Shown: positions 24,767 to 31,603 of the stretch, piece by piece | How the letters are laid out: every line of letters begins with the position of its first letter | Numbering within the stretch: the first letter of the stretch is position 1 | NCBI GenBank assembly: GCA_937934645.1 | Contig: CALGYZ010000009.1 | Span: forward strand, 1 to 31,603 | Source of the DNA: an uncultured Bacillaceae bacterium | GTDB lineage: Bacteria > Bacillota > Bacilli > Bacillales > Caldibacillaceae | Direction: 5' to 3' | Length of the DNA stretch: 31,603 bases | Made by a program: the position numbers and the translations under genes | The notes under the pieces: generated by a model | What the model was told of the DNA's origin: nothing | Seen by the model: only the letters and a program-made list of their open reading frames with translations | Databases searched by the model: none

Positions 24767-24792
24767 ACGCTATTTCTAAACATTGATACTAT
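24764..24792 (+). promoter_or_regulatory. Candidate sigma-A promoter of abrB
   Basis: TTGACG (24764-24769), a 17-base spacer and TACTAT (24787-24792). A perfect TATAAT (24790-24795) overlaps but is 20 bases from the -35. A TTCGAGA (24845-24851) resembles an inverted 0A box at one mismatch, which would fit Spo0A repression, but this is weak. Confidence 0.5.
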
Positions 24793-24862
24793 AATATTGA
24801 AAAGGAATATTTTTGAAAAATTTACTAGAAAAAGATAGTGAGACTTCGAGAGGGGAAATTTC

Positions 24863-25147
24863 ATGAAATCAACGGGAATTGTGAGAAAAGTCGATGAGTT
24901 GGGTCGTGTTGTAATTCCCATTGAATTGCGGCGGACATTGGGGATAAGTGAAAAAGATTCGCTGGAGATCTATGTAGACGATGACAAAATTGTTTTAAAG
25001 AAGTACAAACCGAACATGACTTGCTTAATCACAGGTGAAGTTTCAGACGATAATGCCGTTCTCGCTGATGGAAAAATTGTTCTTAGCCGTAGAGGCGCCG
25101 AGAAATTAGTGGAAGAAATCCGGAAAGCGTTTCAATTAAACGATTGA
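24863..25147 (+). CDS. abrB: Transition state regulator AbrB
   Basis: The 94-residue protein has the swapped-hairpin DNA-binding domain at residues 1-50 (MKSTGIVRKVDELGRVVIPI, ELRRTLGISEKDSLEIY) and the C-terminal oligomerisation domain with the conserved Cys (NMTCLITGEVSD). AbrB represses many post-exponential genes during growth, including spoVG, and is itself repressed by Spo0A. GAGAGGGG precedes the ATG. It is one of three plus-strand genes, divergent from metG and convergent with rsmI, the same arrangement as in B. subtilis. A palindrome covers its promoter. Confidence 0.97.
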   Translation: MKSTGIVRKVDELGRVVIPIELRRTLGISEKDSLEIYVDDDKIVLKKYKPNMTCLITGEVSDDNAVLADGKIVLSRRGAEKLVEEIRKAFQLND

Positions 25148-25154
25148 TTTTACC

Positions 25155-25180
25155 GGAAAGGGCCGCCTCTGCCCTTTTTT
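25155..25180 (+). terminator. Terminator of abrB
   Basis: AAAGGGC and GCCCTTT pair around CGCCTCT, followed by TTTT. It sits in the 38 bases between the convergent abrB and rsmI and may serve both. Confidence 0.75.
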
Positions 25181-25185
25181 ACATA

Positions 25186-26064
25186 CTACCTGTTTCCCTT
25201 CTCGATATGATACTTTTGGTAAACCGCTCTTTTCCCGATCTTCCGGTCTTTTGCCGTTTGCTTAATGGCATCCTTTGCCGTTAAGCCATTATTTATGTAA
25301 TACTCCACATGTTGAACAATATCCATCGTTTTCCAAAATCCTTCCTCGTTTTCTTCCGAATCATCTGTCGCCCCCTCAATAATCAAACAAAATTCACCGC
25401 GCAGAGCATTGTGCTGAACCCATTCGGATACTTCCTCCAAACTCCCGCGGATATATTCCTCATATTTTTTTGTTAATTCACGGCACAACGTTATTTTACG
25501 GTTCCCCAACACGGAATGCAATGCCTTAACCGTTTCTTTTATTCTGTGAGGTGCTTCATATAATATAATAGCTGCCTGTATTTTTTTTATTTTTTCCAGC
25601 GTATGTTCCCGCTCTTTTTTCTTTCTTGGTAAAAAACCGTAAAAATAAAACGGCTGCGGTGGAATTCCCGATGCTACAAGTGCGGTTATAGCTGCATTTG
25701 CTCCCGGTAATGAGACAACATGGATTCCCTTCTGAACGGCATCCCTCACCAGCTCATATCCCGGATCTGAAATTGCCGGCATTCCGGCATCGCTGACCAA
25801 TGCGATATTTTTCCCGCTGCTTAATTGTTCAATCAACTTTTTTCCGCTGGATTCCTTATTATGCTCATGATAGCTCGTTAACGGAGTTTTTATTTGAAAA
25901 TAATTTAGCAATTTTTTTGTATTCCGGGTATCTTCCGCCGCAATCAAGTCTGCTTCTTTTAAAATCCGCACTGCCCGGAATGTCATGTCTTCCAGATTGC
26001 CGATCGGGGTGGGAACGATATACAAAATCCCCTTTTCCCGGTCAAAACTTTTCTGTACCTTCAT
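25186..26064 (-). CDS. rsmI: 16S rRNA (cytidine1402-2'-O)-methyltransferase RsmI
   Basis: The 292-residue SAM-dependent enzyme of the TP-methylase fold 2'-O-methylates C1402 in the ribosomal decoding centre. Typical phrases: YIVPTPIGNLEDMTFRAV, ADLIAAEDTRNTKKLL, SYHEHN, VSDAGMPAISDPGYELV and PLPGANAAITALVASG... continuing to the RGEFCLIIEG region. The start at 26062-26064 was chosen over a TTG three codons upstream because AAAGGAG lies 10 bases before it. It overlaps the 3' end of yazA by 23 bases. Confidence 0.96.
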   Translation of the reverse strand: MKVQKSFDREKGILYIVPTPIGNLEDMTFRAVRILKEADLIAAEDTRNTKKLLNYFQIKTPLTSYHEHNKESSGKKLIEQLSSGKNIALVSDAGMPAISDPGYELVRDAVQKGIHVVSLPGANAAITALVASGIPPQPFYFYGFLPRKKKEREHTLEKIKKIQAAIILYEAPHRIKETVKALHSVLGNRKITLCRELTKKYEEYIRGSLEEVSEWVQHNALRGEFCLIIEGATDDSEENEEGFWKTMDIVQHVEYYINNGLTAKDAIKQTAKDRKIGKRAVYQKYHIEKGNR

Positions 26065-26320
26065 TCGACGCAAACTCCTTTAAAAATGCTTCTTTTTTCA
26101 CCCGCGGTAATTTTTTGAACCAGTATTCAGCACTCATTGCTTCATTTTTCGTCCGGTAACATTCATAATAGATTAATTTAACAGGGGTCCGTCCCCTCGT
26201 ATATTTTGCACCCCTGCCCGAGTTATGTTCCTCAATCCTTCTTTCCAAATTTACGGTATAGCCGCCGTAAAAACTTCCGTCTTTACATTGTAAGACATAA
26301 AAATAGTGATTATTCGCCAT
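26042..26320 (-). CDS. yazA: YazA, GIY-YIG domain nuclease-like protein
   Basis: The 92-residue protein is a single GIY-YIG domain of the UPF0213 type. It has YFYVLQCKDGSFYGGYT, where the family's GIY-YIG signature appears as FYVL..YGGY, followed by NLERRIEEHNSGRGAKYTRG and a C-terminal helix with NEAMSAEYWFKKL. The family fold cuts DNA with Tyr, Arg and Glu residues that are all present, but no substrate is known for YazA. It overlaps trmNF by 11 bases and rsmI by 23, so the three are translated as a coupled set. Confidence 0.93.
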   Translation of the reverse strand: MANNHYFYVLQCKDGSFYGGYTVNLERRIEEHNSGRGAKYTRGRTPVKLIYYECYRTKNEAMSAEYWFKKLPRVKKEAFLKEFASNEGTEKF

Positions 26321-27050
26321 ATAATATCTTTCTCACTTCTTTCGTATATTCATTATTTTCATCATAAATAATTAACGGTGGGAGTATTTTCAAGTCTGTT
26401 TTTCCATCTCTGATTCCTTCTATTAAAATTGTGTTTGCTTCTTTTCCTAATTTCGGATAAACAAACCGCAACCGCTTCGGTTCAAGACGATATTTTTTCA
26501 TCAGTTCCAATATTTCCATCAAACGGCCGGGCCTATGGACAAAAGAAACTTTTCCCCGCGGCCGTACAAGCTGGCTGCTTACTCTTACAACATCCTCCAG
26601 CGTGCAATAGATTTCATGTCTCGCAATGGCAAAAGGCTCACGTTCGTTAATCATATTCCGGTCTTTTACAGAAAAATAAGGCGGATTGCAAGTAACGACA
26701 TCGAATTTACCGTGTCCCAGCTTCTCCGGCATATCTTTAATATCCCCGCATATCATACGGATCCGGTCTTCCAGCTGATTATATTTTATACTCCGCTTTG
26801 CCATGTCACATAATCTTTCCTGTATTTCAACACCGGTAATCTCCGCTTTTGATTTTGTACTTAATAATAACGGAATGACCCCGTTGCCCGAACATAAATC
26901 GATAATTTTTCCTTTTTGGATAGGATAATACGTAAATCTCGCCAGCAAAACCGCATCCAGTGAAAAAGCAAAAACTGAAGGGCTTTGAATAATTCGTAAA
27001 TCTTCCGCTAACAAATAATCCAAACGCTCGTCATCATATAACTGAACCAT
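26310..27050 (-). CDS. trmNF: tRNA1(Val) (adenine37-N6)-methyltransferase TrmN6-like (YabB)
   Basis: The 246-residue class I SAM methyltransferase shows the SAM-binding loop IIDLCSGNGVIPLLLS and the N6-adenine catalytic motif NPPY (VVTCNPPYFSVKD). It starts VQLYDDERLDYLL, as in Bacillus YabB. Relatives methylate A37 of tRNA. I chose ATG at 27048-27050: the ATG at 27060-27062 is only 3 bases from GGAGG, while the inner one has AGG 5 bases upstream and matches the usual protein start. The outer start would add four residues. Confidence 0.92.
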   Translation of the reverse strand: MVQLYDDERLDYLLAEDLRIIQSPSVFAFSLDAVLLARFTYYPIQKGKIIDLCSGNGVIPLLLSTKSKAEITGVEIQERLCDMAKRSIKYNQLEDRIRMICGDIKDMPEKLGHGKFDVVTCNPPYFSVKDRNMINEREPFAIARHEIYCTLEDVVRVSSQLVRPRGKVSFVHRPGRLMEILELMKKYRLEPKRLRFVYPKLGKEANTILIEGIRDGKTDLKILPPLIIYDENNEYTKEVRKILYGE

Positions 27051-27108
27051 ATGAACCTGCATAAACCTCCGGTATCACTAACTTATTTAATGATGAAAAA
27101 GAAGAGTT

Positions 27109-27477
27109 TTATTTATTTTTATTTAAAAAGGAAAGACAAAACATGCAGTCTCCTTCTTTTCTCAACGTTCCGAACTGCAAATTGCAAATATGGAAACCTT
27201 CATGGTATAACCGTGCTAAATTATCATACCCTTCGCCGATTTCCAGCGTGTTTTTACGGCTTTGCTTTTTCTTGCTGCTTGTATGTTTTTGTTTTCCGGC
27301 TTTCTCCTTTGTAAAATTCTCCACCCGGTTTCTTAAATATTCATTTTCCAGTTTTAATGAATGATTTTCTTCGAGCACTTCCTGCAAACTTTTTTTTAAT
27401 TCACCTAATTGTTTATACAGTTCGCCTATTTGTTGTTCCATGTTGATCACGGAATCGAACAAATCTTTATTATTCAT
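27109..27477 (-). CDS. yabA: YabA, negative regulator of replication initiation
   Basis: The 122-residue protein has an N-terminal leucine-zipper coiled coil for tetramer formation (about residues 5-58: DLFDSVINMEQQIGELYKQL), a Lys/Ser-rich linker (about 60-77) and a C-terminal zinc domain with HEGFHICNLQFG and CMFC. YabA binds DnaA and DnaN and restrains initiation at oriC. I chose ATG at 27475-27477 because AGGTGG lies 5 bases before it; a GTG three codons upstream sits on that site. It is next to ricT with a 13-base gap. Confidence 0.96.
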   Translation of the reverse strand: MNNKDLFDSVINMEQQIGELYKQLGELKKSLQEVLEENHSLKLENEYLRNRVENFTKEKAGKQKHTSSKKKQSRKNTLEIGEGYDNLARLYHEGFHICNLQFGTLRKEGDCMFCLSFLNKNK

Positions 27478-27490
27478 TTCGTCCACCTCG

Positions 27491-28318
27491 TTAATCCGCG
27501 GCTTTAGAAGAGATCACACCTTCTTCAATCATCTCATCCAATGTATATTCGACAATTTTTTTATTTTCAACTAACTCTACCTGGATAATTCTTTCCAGTA
27601 TATTCAATCCAACCACTTTTCCGTTTCCTTCGGCCGTAGATATATACTCACCCAAATCCGGCAGCTGTTCCTTTGCATTTTCATATTCTTCATTTTCATA
27701 TTTCAGGCAGCACATTAATCTTCCGCATAGGCCGGATATTTTCGTCGGATTTAATGATAAATTTTGATCCTTTGCCATTTTTATGGAAACCGGGTCAAAT
27801 TCCCCTAAAAATGTCGAACAACAGAGCATCCTGCCGCACGGTCCAATGCCGCCCAGCATTTTTGCCTCATCCCGGACTCCGATCTGCCGCAGTTCAATCC
27901 TTGTTTTAAAGATCGCCGCCAAATCTTTTACAAGTTCACGAAAGTCAATACGTCCGTCAGCGGTAAAATAAAAAATCACTTTATTCCGGTCAAATGTATA
28001 CTCAACATCGATCAACTTCATTTCCAACCCATGCTCTTTGATTTTATCCAAACATATATAAAATGCTTTTTTTGCGTCAGCACGGTTTTCTTCCACCTGC
28101 AACCGGTCCTTTTCATCAGCAACCCGGATGACCTTTTTAAGAGGCAGAACAACATCTTCTTCCGAAACAACTTTATTTGCAATAACAACTTTTCCGTATT
28201 CAATGCCCCTGATCGTTTCTACAATAACATACTGCCCTTCCTCGATCTCCATTCCGTCCGGATCAAAATAATAAATTTTGCCCGCTTTTTTAAAACGGAC
28301 ACCTACCACATTATACAC
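27491..28318 (-). CDS. ricT: RicT (YaaT), PSP1-domain subunit of the RicAFT complex
   Basis: The 275-residue protein begins MYNVVGVRFKKAGKIYYFDP and has the PSP1 domain over most of its length. Two cysteine groups, CGRMLCC and CGRLMCC, with a further Cys nearby, supply ligands for the Fe-S clusters of the complex. In B. subtilis, RicT with RicA and RicF promotes RNase Y processing of mRNAs and affects sporulation, competence and biofilms. The start is GTG at 28316-28318, with AGGAGGGG 7 bases before it. holB ends 4 bases upstream. Confidence 0.97.
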   Translation of the reverse strand: MYNVVGVRFKKAGKIYYFDPDGMEIEEGQYVIVETIRGIEYGKVVIANKVVSEEDVVLPLKKVIRVADEKDRLQVEENRADAKKAFYICLDKIKEHGLEMKLIDVEYTFDRNKVIFYFTADGRIDFRELVKDLAAIFKTRIELRQIGVRDEAKMLGGIGPCGRMLCCSTFLGEFDPVSIKMAKDQNLSLNPTKISGLCGRLMCCLKYENEEYENAKEQLPDLGEYISTAEGNGKVVGLNILERIIQVELVENKKIVEYTLDEMIEEGVISSKAAD

Positions 28319-28322
28319 AGGC

Positions 28323-29333
28323 TTACCCCTCCTGCAACTTAATCATCAGCTGTTCCATCAGCAATTGTGAATTCACATTGGAACGCAATCTTTTTTTTGC
28401 CTCCAGAATCGCACGGATTTGTTCGGTCAGGCGACTGGCGGATACTTGCAGGGCGTGTTGCATCCACTCATCTTTATACGAAGGGTAAATTAACTGATCA
28501 TCTTTTCCCAATTGAAGATATAACAGATCTTTATATATAAAGAGCAACATATCCAGTCCGATATCCAGCTGCTCCCTTTCTTTAAAATGAGTTAACCAGT
28601 CAGTTTGTAAAAATAACAATGTATCCGGCAAACTTTGTGTACTCTTGATTTCATATAATTTTATCACTAATTTCCTTGCTTGTAAAAACCATTGGTCTTC
28701 ACTTAACTTTAATGCCTCGTCAATACTGTTTGTGAGATTTGCCAGGAGCGGTGCCCTTTCTTTTTTTATCCCCTCGTTGATTAATTGCAAGATGAATGTT
28801 TGTTTTGGGATCGGAGTAAAGGAGATATGCTGGCATCTTGATAAAATGGTTGGCAGGATTTTATGAATGTTTTCCGTCACCAATACTGCAGTTGTTTCCC
28901 GACCGGGTTCCTCCAAAAATTTCAATAAACTGTTTGCAGCGTTTACGGTCATCAGATCAGCGTGAATAATTATATAAAATTTCTTTGCCGATTCTACTCC
29001 TGTTTTTGAAAATTCCTCTTGTAATAACTGTATTTGTTCTTTTTTAATCGAGCTTCCTTCCGGTTCAATAATATACAGATCCGGATGATTCCCGGTATTA
29101 ATCCGTTTGCATTGAATACAGCGTTCACAAGGCTTATATCCTTCGATTGGTTCTTCGCAAAATACAGCCTTGGCTAAAGTTAAGCCTGCTTCCTTTTTTC
29201 CGGTTCCTTTCATTCCTTCAAAAAGATAAGCATGGGCGACCCGGTTTTTAATTAACATTTGCTTTAATAAGTGCATGACCTTCGGCTGCAACGATTCAAG
29301 TTTGTCCCACGAGCGTAAATTCTTTTTATCCAT
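28323..29333 (-). CDS. holB: DNA polymerase III delta-prime subunit
   Basis: The 336-residue clamp-loader subunit has the degenerate P-loop GMKGTGKKEAG, a zinc module (CEEPIEGYKPCERCIQCKRI, Cys residues), the NHPDLYIIEPEG strand and NAANSLLKFLEEPG with the SRC segment (LSRCQHI), typical of delta-prime. It works with delta and tau/gamma to load the sliding clamp DnaN. GAGGGA precedes the ATG. It lies between yaaR and ricT, as in B. subtilis. Confidence 0.96.
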   Translation of the reverse strand: MDKKNLRSWDKLESLQPKVMHLLKQMLIKNRVAHAYLFEGMKGTGKKEAGLTLAKAVFCEEPIEGYKPCERCIQCKRINTGNHPDLYIIEPEGSSIKKEQIQLLQEEFSKTGVESAKKFYIIIHADLMTVNAANSLLKFLEEPGRETTAVLVTENIHKILPTILSRCQHISFTPIPKQTFILQLINEGIKKERAPLLANLTNSIDEALKLSEDQWFLQARKLVIKLYEIKSTQSLPDTLLFLQTDWLTHFKEREQLDIGLDMLLFIYKDLLYLQLGKDDQLIYPSYKDEWMQHALQVSASRLTEQIRAILEAKKRLRSNVNSQLLMEQLMIKLQEG

Positions 29334-29357
29334 TTTCTATCCCTCAAAACCGCTAAT

Positions 29358-29798
29358 TTATGTGTACAGATTTATAATTAATCCTTTGATTTCATCAATT
29401 AAACTTAAAATCTTCAGATTTCCATTTTCTTTTTGCAATACTTCATCTGTCAAATCAATTAATTTCTCATCAATTTTTTTTATGGTTTGTAACGTCCGGT
29501 TTTGCCCGAACAGGTCTTGGCTAATCGAGCTGTGAAGATCCAGTCCGTCACTGACCGCTTCTTTTATAAATTTTTGAATTGCATTTTTATAAACGGCCAG
29601 GTCCCGGAACGTTCTTGAAATGGCAAGCCTTTTCCCGGTTTCTTCAACTTCCTTGAATAATTGCTGTAAATTATTCATTTTTATCTTTTCATTTTGTATA
29701 TGTACAAGTTCCCTGAAACCGGTGCTCCCTTTCTTTGCAACTTTGCCTTCAGACAAGTACGAATTTGTGCGGACATTATAATCTTGATTCACCTTCAT
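29358..29798 (-). CDS. yaaR: YaaR family protein (DUF327)
   Basis: The 146-residue, highly charged and mostly helical protein belongs to the YaaR/DUF327 family, with FRELVHIQNEKIKMNNLQQL and DGLDLHSSISQDLFGQNRTL as the conserved centre and C-terminal helices. No enzymatic motif is visible and the function is unknown. The second of two adjacent ATGs (29796-29798) is preferred: GGAGG is 7 bases away, against 4 for the first. The longer in-frame extension to 29888 runs through non-coding sequence. A terminator separates it from darA. Confidence 0.9.
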   Translation of the reverse strand: MKVNQDYNVRTNSYLSEGKVAKKGSTGFRELVHIQNEKIKMNNLQQLFKEVEETGKRLAISRTFRDLAVYKNAIQKFIKEAVSDGLDLHSSISQDLFGQNRTLQTIKKIDEKLIDLTDEVLQKENGNLKILSLIDEIKGLIINLYT

Positions 29799-29881
29799 CA
29801 TGATTCCTCCAAAACGGTTTTCAATATTTATTATACTAAAAACACAGTATGGAAATGAAAAGTGTGAAAAAATTAAAAATG

Positions 29882-29912
29882 AAAGCAACCGGATGTAACC
29901 GGTTGCTTTTTA
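29882..29912 (-). terminator. Terminator of darA
   Basis: AAAGCAACCGG and CCGGTTGCTTT form a perfect stem around TTACAT on the minus strand, overlapping the darA stop codon and followed by CATTTTTAATTTTTT. Confidence 0.85.
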
Positions 29913-30239
29913 GAAATGATGAAACTGTTCAACAGGCAGAACAAACACGGTTGCCCCTCCAACCTCTACTTCTACGGGATACGGGATGTATGAATCGGCA
30001 TTACCGCCCATGGGTGACACCGGTGCAATTAATTGCTCCCGTGAACGACAATGATCTTTAATGATCTCGAGAGCTTTATTTACCCTGATATCCTCTGTCC
30101 CGATAATGAACGTTGTATTCCCGGACTTTAAAAATCCGCCTGTGGAAGCCAGCTTTGTAACCCGGAAATTATTTTCAGTCAGTGCATTTAGTAAGCGGTT
30201 ACTATCCTGATCTTGGACAACCGCAAGAATTAACTTCAT
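29910..30239 (-). CDS. darA: Cyclic di-AMP receptor DarA (PstA, YaaQ)
   Basis: The 109-residue PII-like protein starts MKLILAVVQDQDSNRLLNAL and includes VTKLASTGGFLKSGNTTFII and GATVFVLPVEQF. The long central loop and trimeric PII fold bind c-di-AMP; its downstream target is not established. A G-rich site (AAGGGGGGG) lies before the ATG. A possible promoter is at 30293-30323. It is separated from tmk by about 178 bases, so tmk and darA may be transcribed apart. Confidence 0.97.
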   Translation of the reverse strand: MKLILAVVQDQDSNRLLNALTENNFRVTKLASTGGFLKSGNTTFIIGTEDIRVNKALEIIKDHCRSREQLIAPVSPMGGNADSYIPYPVEVEVGGATVFVLPVEQFHHF

Positions 30240-30292
30240 GAAACCCCCCCTTACTATCCGGATTCATTTCGTCCTTCGCTTTCTTTAATCAT

Positions 30293-30323
30293 ATTATACC
30301 CGGAAATTGGAAACGGTAGACAA
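30293..30323 (-). promoter_or_regulatory. Possible sigma-A promoter of darA
   Basis: A perfect TATAAT (30293-30298) on the minus strand, with TTGTCT (30318-30323) 19 bases upstream. The spacer is longer than ideal. Confidence 0.45.
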
Positions 30324-30417
30324 TATTATGAATTTTCTTAATGAAATCATCCCGGCACACAAACGTTATGACAGAAGTTTTCCCCAAGAATATATTATGA
30401 AAAAAATTTTTTTCGGT

Positions 30418-31053
30418 TTATTTGGATTGGATCATTTTTAATATCAATGACTTTGCTTCATCTTTCACATGTTCAATTGGCTGGTTGGCGTCGATTTTCT
30501 TGATCCTGTCCGGGAATAGATGCAATAACTCCAAATACCCTTCTCTTACCTTACGGTGAAAATCAATTCCTTCCAAATCAAGCCGGTTTATTTCATTCCG
30601 CCGGTATTTGTTAATCCGTTCCAACCCGGTCTCCGGTTCTATATCAAAATACAAGGTTAAATCTGGCATCACTTCTTCCACGGCAAACTTGTTTATTTCA
30701 TACACTTCCCGGATGCCGATTTCCCTGGCAAACCCTTGGTAAACGAGGGATGCATCTATAAAACGGTCACATAATACAATACTGCCGGCATTCAGTGCAG
30801 GAATAATTTTTTGCACAAGATGCTGTCTTCTGGCTGCTGCATAGAGTAATGCTTCCGTTTTCGAATCCATTTCCGTATGATTTTTATCTAGTATAACGTC
30901 CCTGATTTTTTCCGCGATCGGAATACCACCGGGTTCCCTTGTAAAAACGACGGAATATCCTTCGGTTTTCAACTCTTCTGTGATCATTTGAAATACTGTA
31001 GTTTTGCCCGCGCCTTCCGGGCCTTCTACAGTAATAAATAAACCATTATTCAT
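30418..31053 (-). CDS. tmk: Thymidylate kinase
   Basis: The 211-residue P-loop kinase phosphorylates dTMP to dTDP. It has the P-loop EGPEGAGKTT near residue 10, FTREPGG (substrate site), the CDRFIDASLVYQGFAREIG region and a LID segment near residue 145. The plain GxGK(T) loop and Arg in the LID indicate the Gram-positive type. GGAGG lies 6 bases before the ATG. A promoter-like pair lies upstream at 31104-31131. Confidence 0.98.
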   Translation of the reverse strand: MNNGLFITVEGPEGAGKTTVFQMITEELKTEGYSVVFTREPGGIPIAEKIRDVILDKNHTEMDSKTEALLYAAARRQHLVQKIIPALNAGSIVLCDRFIDASLVYQGFAREIGIREVYEINKFAVEEVMPDLTLYFDIEPETGLERINKYRRNEINRLDLEGIDFHRKVREGYLELLHLFPDRIKKIDANQPIEHVKDEAKSLILKMIQSK

Positions 31054-31103
31054 AATTTCCTCCGTAAAAATATAATATATTTCTATGAAAACCTACAATT
31101 TTT

Positions 31104-31131
31104 AGTATACATGAATGAAATGAAACTGCAA
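31104..31131 (-). promoter_or_regulatory. Candidate sigma-A promoter of tmk
   Basis: TTGCAG (31126-31131), a 16-base spacer and TATACT (31104-31109) on the minus strand. A small perfect inverted repeat, TATCGG/CCGATA with a 4-base loop, lies directly upstream at 31134-31149. Confidence 0.55.
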
Positions 31132-31160
31132 TTTATCGGGAAACCGATAATGCTAACATG

Positions 31161-31200
31161 AAAAAAGAGACCGAAACTTTCCGTAAATATTTTTCGGTTC
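31161..31200 (-). terminator. Terminator of csfB
   Basis: ACCGAAA and TTTCGGT pair across a 15-base loop that can pair further, followed by CTCTTTTTTC on the minus strand. It starts at the csfB stop codon. Confidence 0.72.
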
Positions 31201-31393
31201 AAAACAATATTTGCCGCCGGTTTATTTTTCTTAATTGTTTTATATAAAAATGATAACGGGGATCACAGGTGTCCGTCTCTATTAATTTCTTTTCACATTC
31301 TGTGCATATAAATGAAGTGTACAAATAATAACCGCGATGTTTCTTTTTTTCACAGATGACACAATTTCCCCCGATGTACATTCCTTCCTCCAT
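31199..31393 (-). CDS. csfB: CsfB (Gin), anti-sigma-G/E factor
   Basis: The 64-residue zinc protein has two Cys pairs: CVIC near residue 11 and CTEC near residue 31, and the phrase YYLYTSFICTECEKKLI followed by DPRYHFYIKQL. CsfB is made in the forespore, blocks early sigma-G activity and later acts on sigma-E. The length equals the B. subtilis protein. AGGTGGGG precedes the ATG. A sigma-F/G-type promoter abuts it. It lies directly upstream of tmk; in B. subtilis, xpaC, yaaN and yaaO separate the two. Confidence 0.9.
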   Translation of the reverse strand: MEEGMYIGGNCVICEKKKHRGYYLYTSFICTECEKKLIETDTCDPRYHFYIKQLRKINRRQILF

Positions 31394-31411
31394 TTCCCCA
31401 CCTCCAACACT

Positions 31412-31441
31412 TATTATGGACTCCTAATCTTGGAAATATAC
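31412..31441 (-). promoter_or_regulatory. Candidate sigma-F promoter of csfB
   Basis: GTATA (31437-31441) matches the sigma-F -35 GYWTA, and a 15-base spacer leads to GTCCATAATA (31412-31421), one mismatch from GGNNANANTR. It is only about 20 bases before the start codon, so the leader would be short. Confidence 0.55.
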
Positions 31442-31539
31442 ATGATAGAAAATAATTTTTTAGCCCATGACCGTTTCAGATGTCAGTAAAATGTTTCCCG
31501 TCTTTTCTATATTCAATGTATGTAAAAATGCTTGTAAAA

Positions 31540-31580
31540 AATAATAAGGGACAACTGAAAATCAGTTGTCCCTTATTATT
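31540..31580. terminator. Bidirectional terminator upstream of csfB
   Basis: GGGACAACTG (31548-31557) and CAGTTGTCCC (31563-31572) form a perfect 10-base stem around AAAAT, flanked by TTATTATT on both strands. Confidence 0.85.
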
Positions 31581-31603
31581 TGTACAATTCGCCCGGCAGC
31601 GTC
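31576..31603 (-). CDS. Possible 3' end of an unidentified gene
   Basis: Before a TAA (31576-31578) the minus strand can be read as ...TLPGELYK, ending exactly at the terminator hairpin. In related genomes an Orn/Lys/Arg decarboxylase (YaaO) or XpaC/YaaN can lie near here, but eight codons are too few to identify it. Confidence 0.35.

Noticed and set aside
24500..24862. T-box or SAM riboswitch in front of metG
   Set aside because: No T-box sequence, specifier loop or terminator/antiterminator pair is visible on the minus strand here.
24586..24921. A 111-residue minus-strand frame upstream of metG
   Set aside because: It begins as the complement of the abrB coding start and runs through the abrB/metG control region.
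1..31603. CRISPR arrays, insertion sequences, prophage, defence or toxin-antitoxin islands
   Set aside because: No spaced repeats, transposase, integrase or foreign-looking gene run is present; gene order is core chromosome. SpoVT and AbrB share the MazE-type fold but are regulators, not antitoxins.

Overview
The window is a stretch of core chromosome from an endospore-forming member of the Bacillaceae (Bacillota, low-to-moderate G+C). It reads as the oriC-proximal yaa/yab block of Bacillus subtilis in reverse orientation: from right to left csfB, tmk, darA, yaaR, holB, ricT, yabA, trmNF, yazA, rsmI, (abrB opposite), metG, tatD, yabE, rnmV, rsmA/ksgA, yabG, veg, sspF, ispE, purR, spoVG, glmU, prs, ctc, pth, fin, mfd, spoVT, yabM, yabN, rqcP, yabP, yabQ, divIC, yabR and a tRNA-Met. 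Nearly every gene is on the minus strand; only the tRNA, sspF and abrB are on plus. The sporulation genes (spoVT, spoVG, sspF, yabG, fin, csfB, yabP, yabQ) show that it is a spore former. I do not assign a genus.

Layout. 1-566: 3' part of tRNA-Met, shared terminator, yabR. 648-3841: divIC, the yabPQ pair behind a sigma-E-like promoter, rqcP and yabN. 3798-10252: yabM, spoVT, mfd, fin. 10360-14138: the glmU-prs-ctc-pth run behind a sigma-A-like promoter, giving UDP-GlcNAc, PRPP, ribosomal protein L25 and peptidyl-tRNA hydrolase. 14245-15613: spoVG with a sigma-H-like promoter, and purR with its own promoter and a possible operator. 15728-17469: ispE, an inverted sspF with a sigma-G-like promoter, and veg with tandem sigma-A-like promoters. 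17580-18531: yabG with a sigma-K-like promoter. 18563-22327: rsmA, rnmV, yabE, tatD. 22485-25180: metG and the divergent abrB. 25186-31603: the rsmI-yazA-trmNF-yabA-ricT-holB-yaaR-darA-tmk replication/translation cluster, then csfB and the last codons of a further gene.

The genes form a growth core (replication: holB, yabA, tmk; repair: mfd; translation: metG, rsmA, rsmI, trmNF, pth, ctc, rqcP, rnmV; wall and nucleotide precursors: glmU, prs, purR, ispE) mixed with sporulation regulators and structural factors. By motif matching I see candidate promoters for sigma-A, H, E, F/G, G and K.

I found no previously undescribed biological system: no CRISPR array, mobile element, phage or defence island. 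The points that merit checking are local departures from the usual layout: a yabG frame that lacks a standard start codon and looks one base short, sspF on the opposite strand, loss of yabJ between purR and spoVG, a convergent tRNA-Met, csfB directly upstream of tmk, and a perfect palindrome at the abrB promoter.
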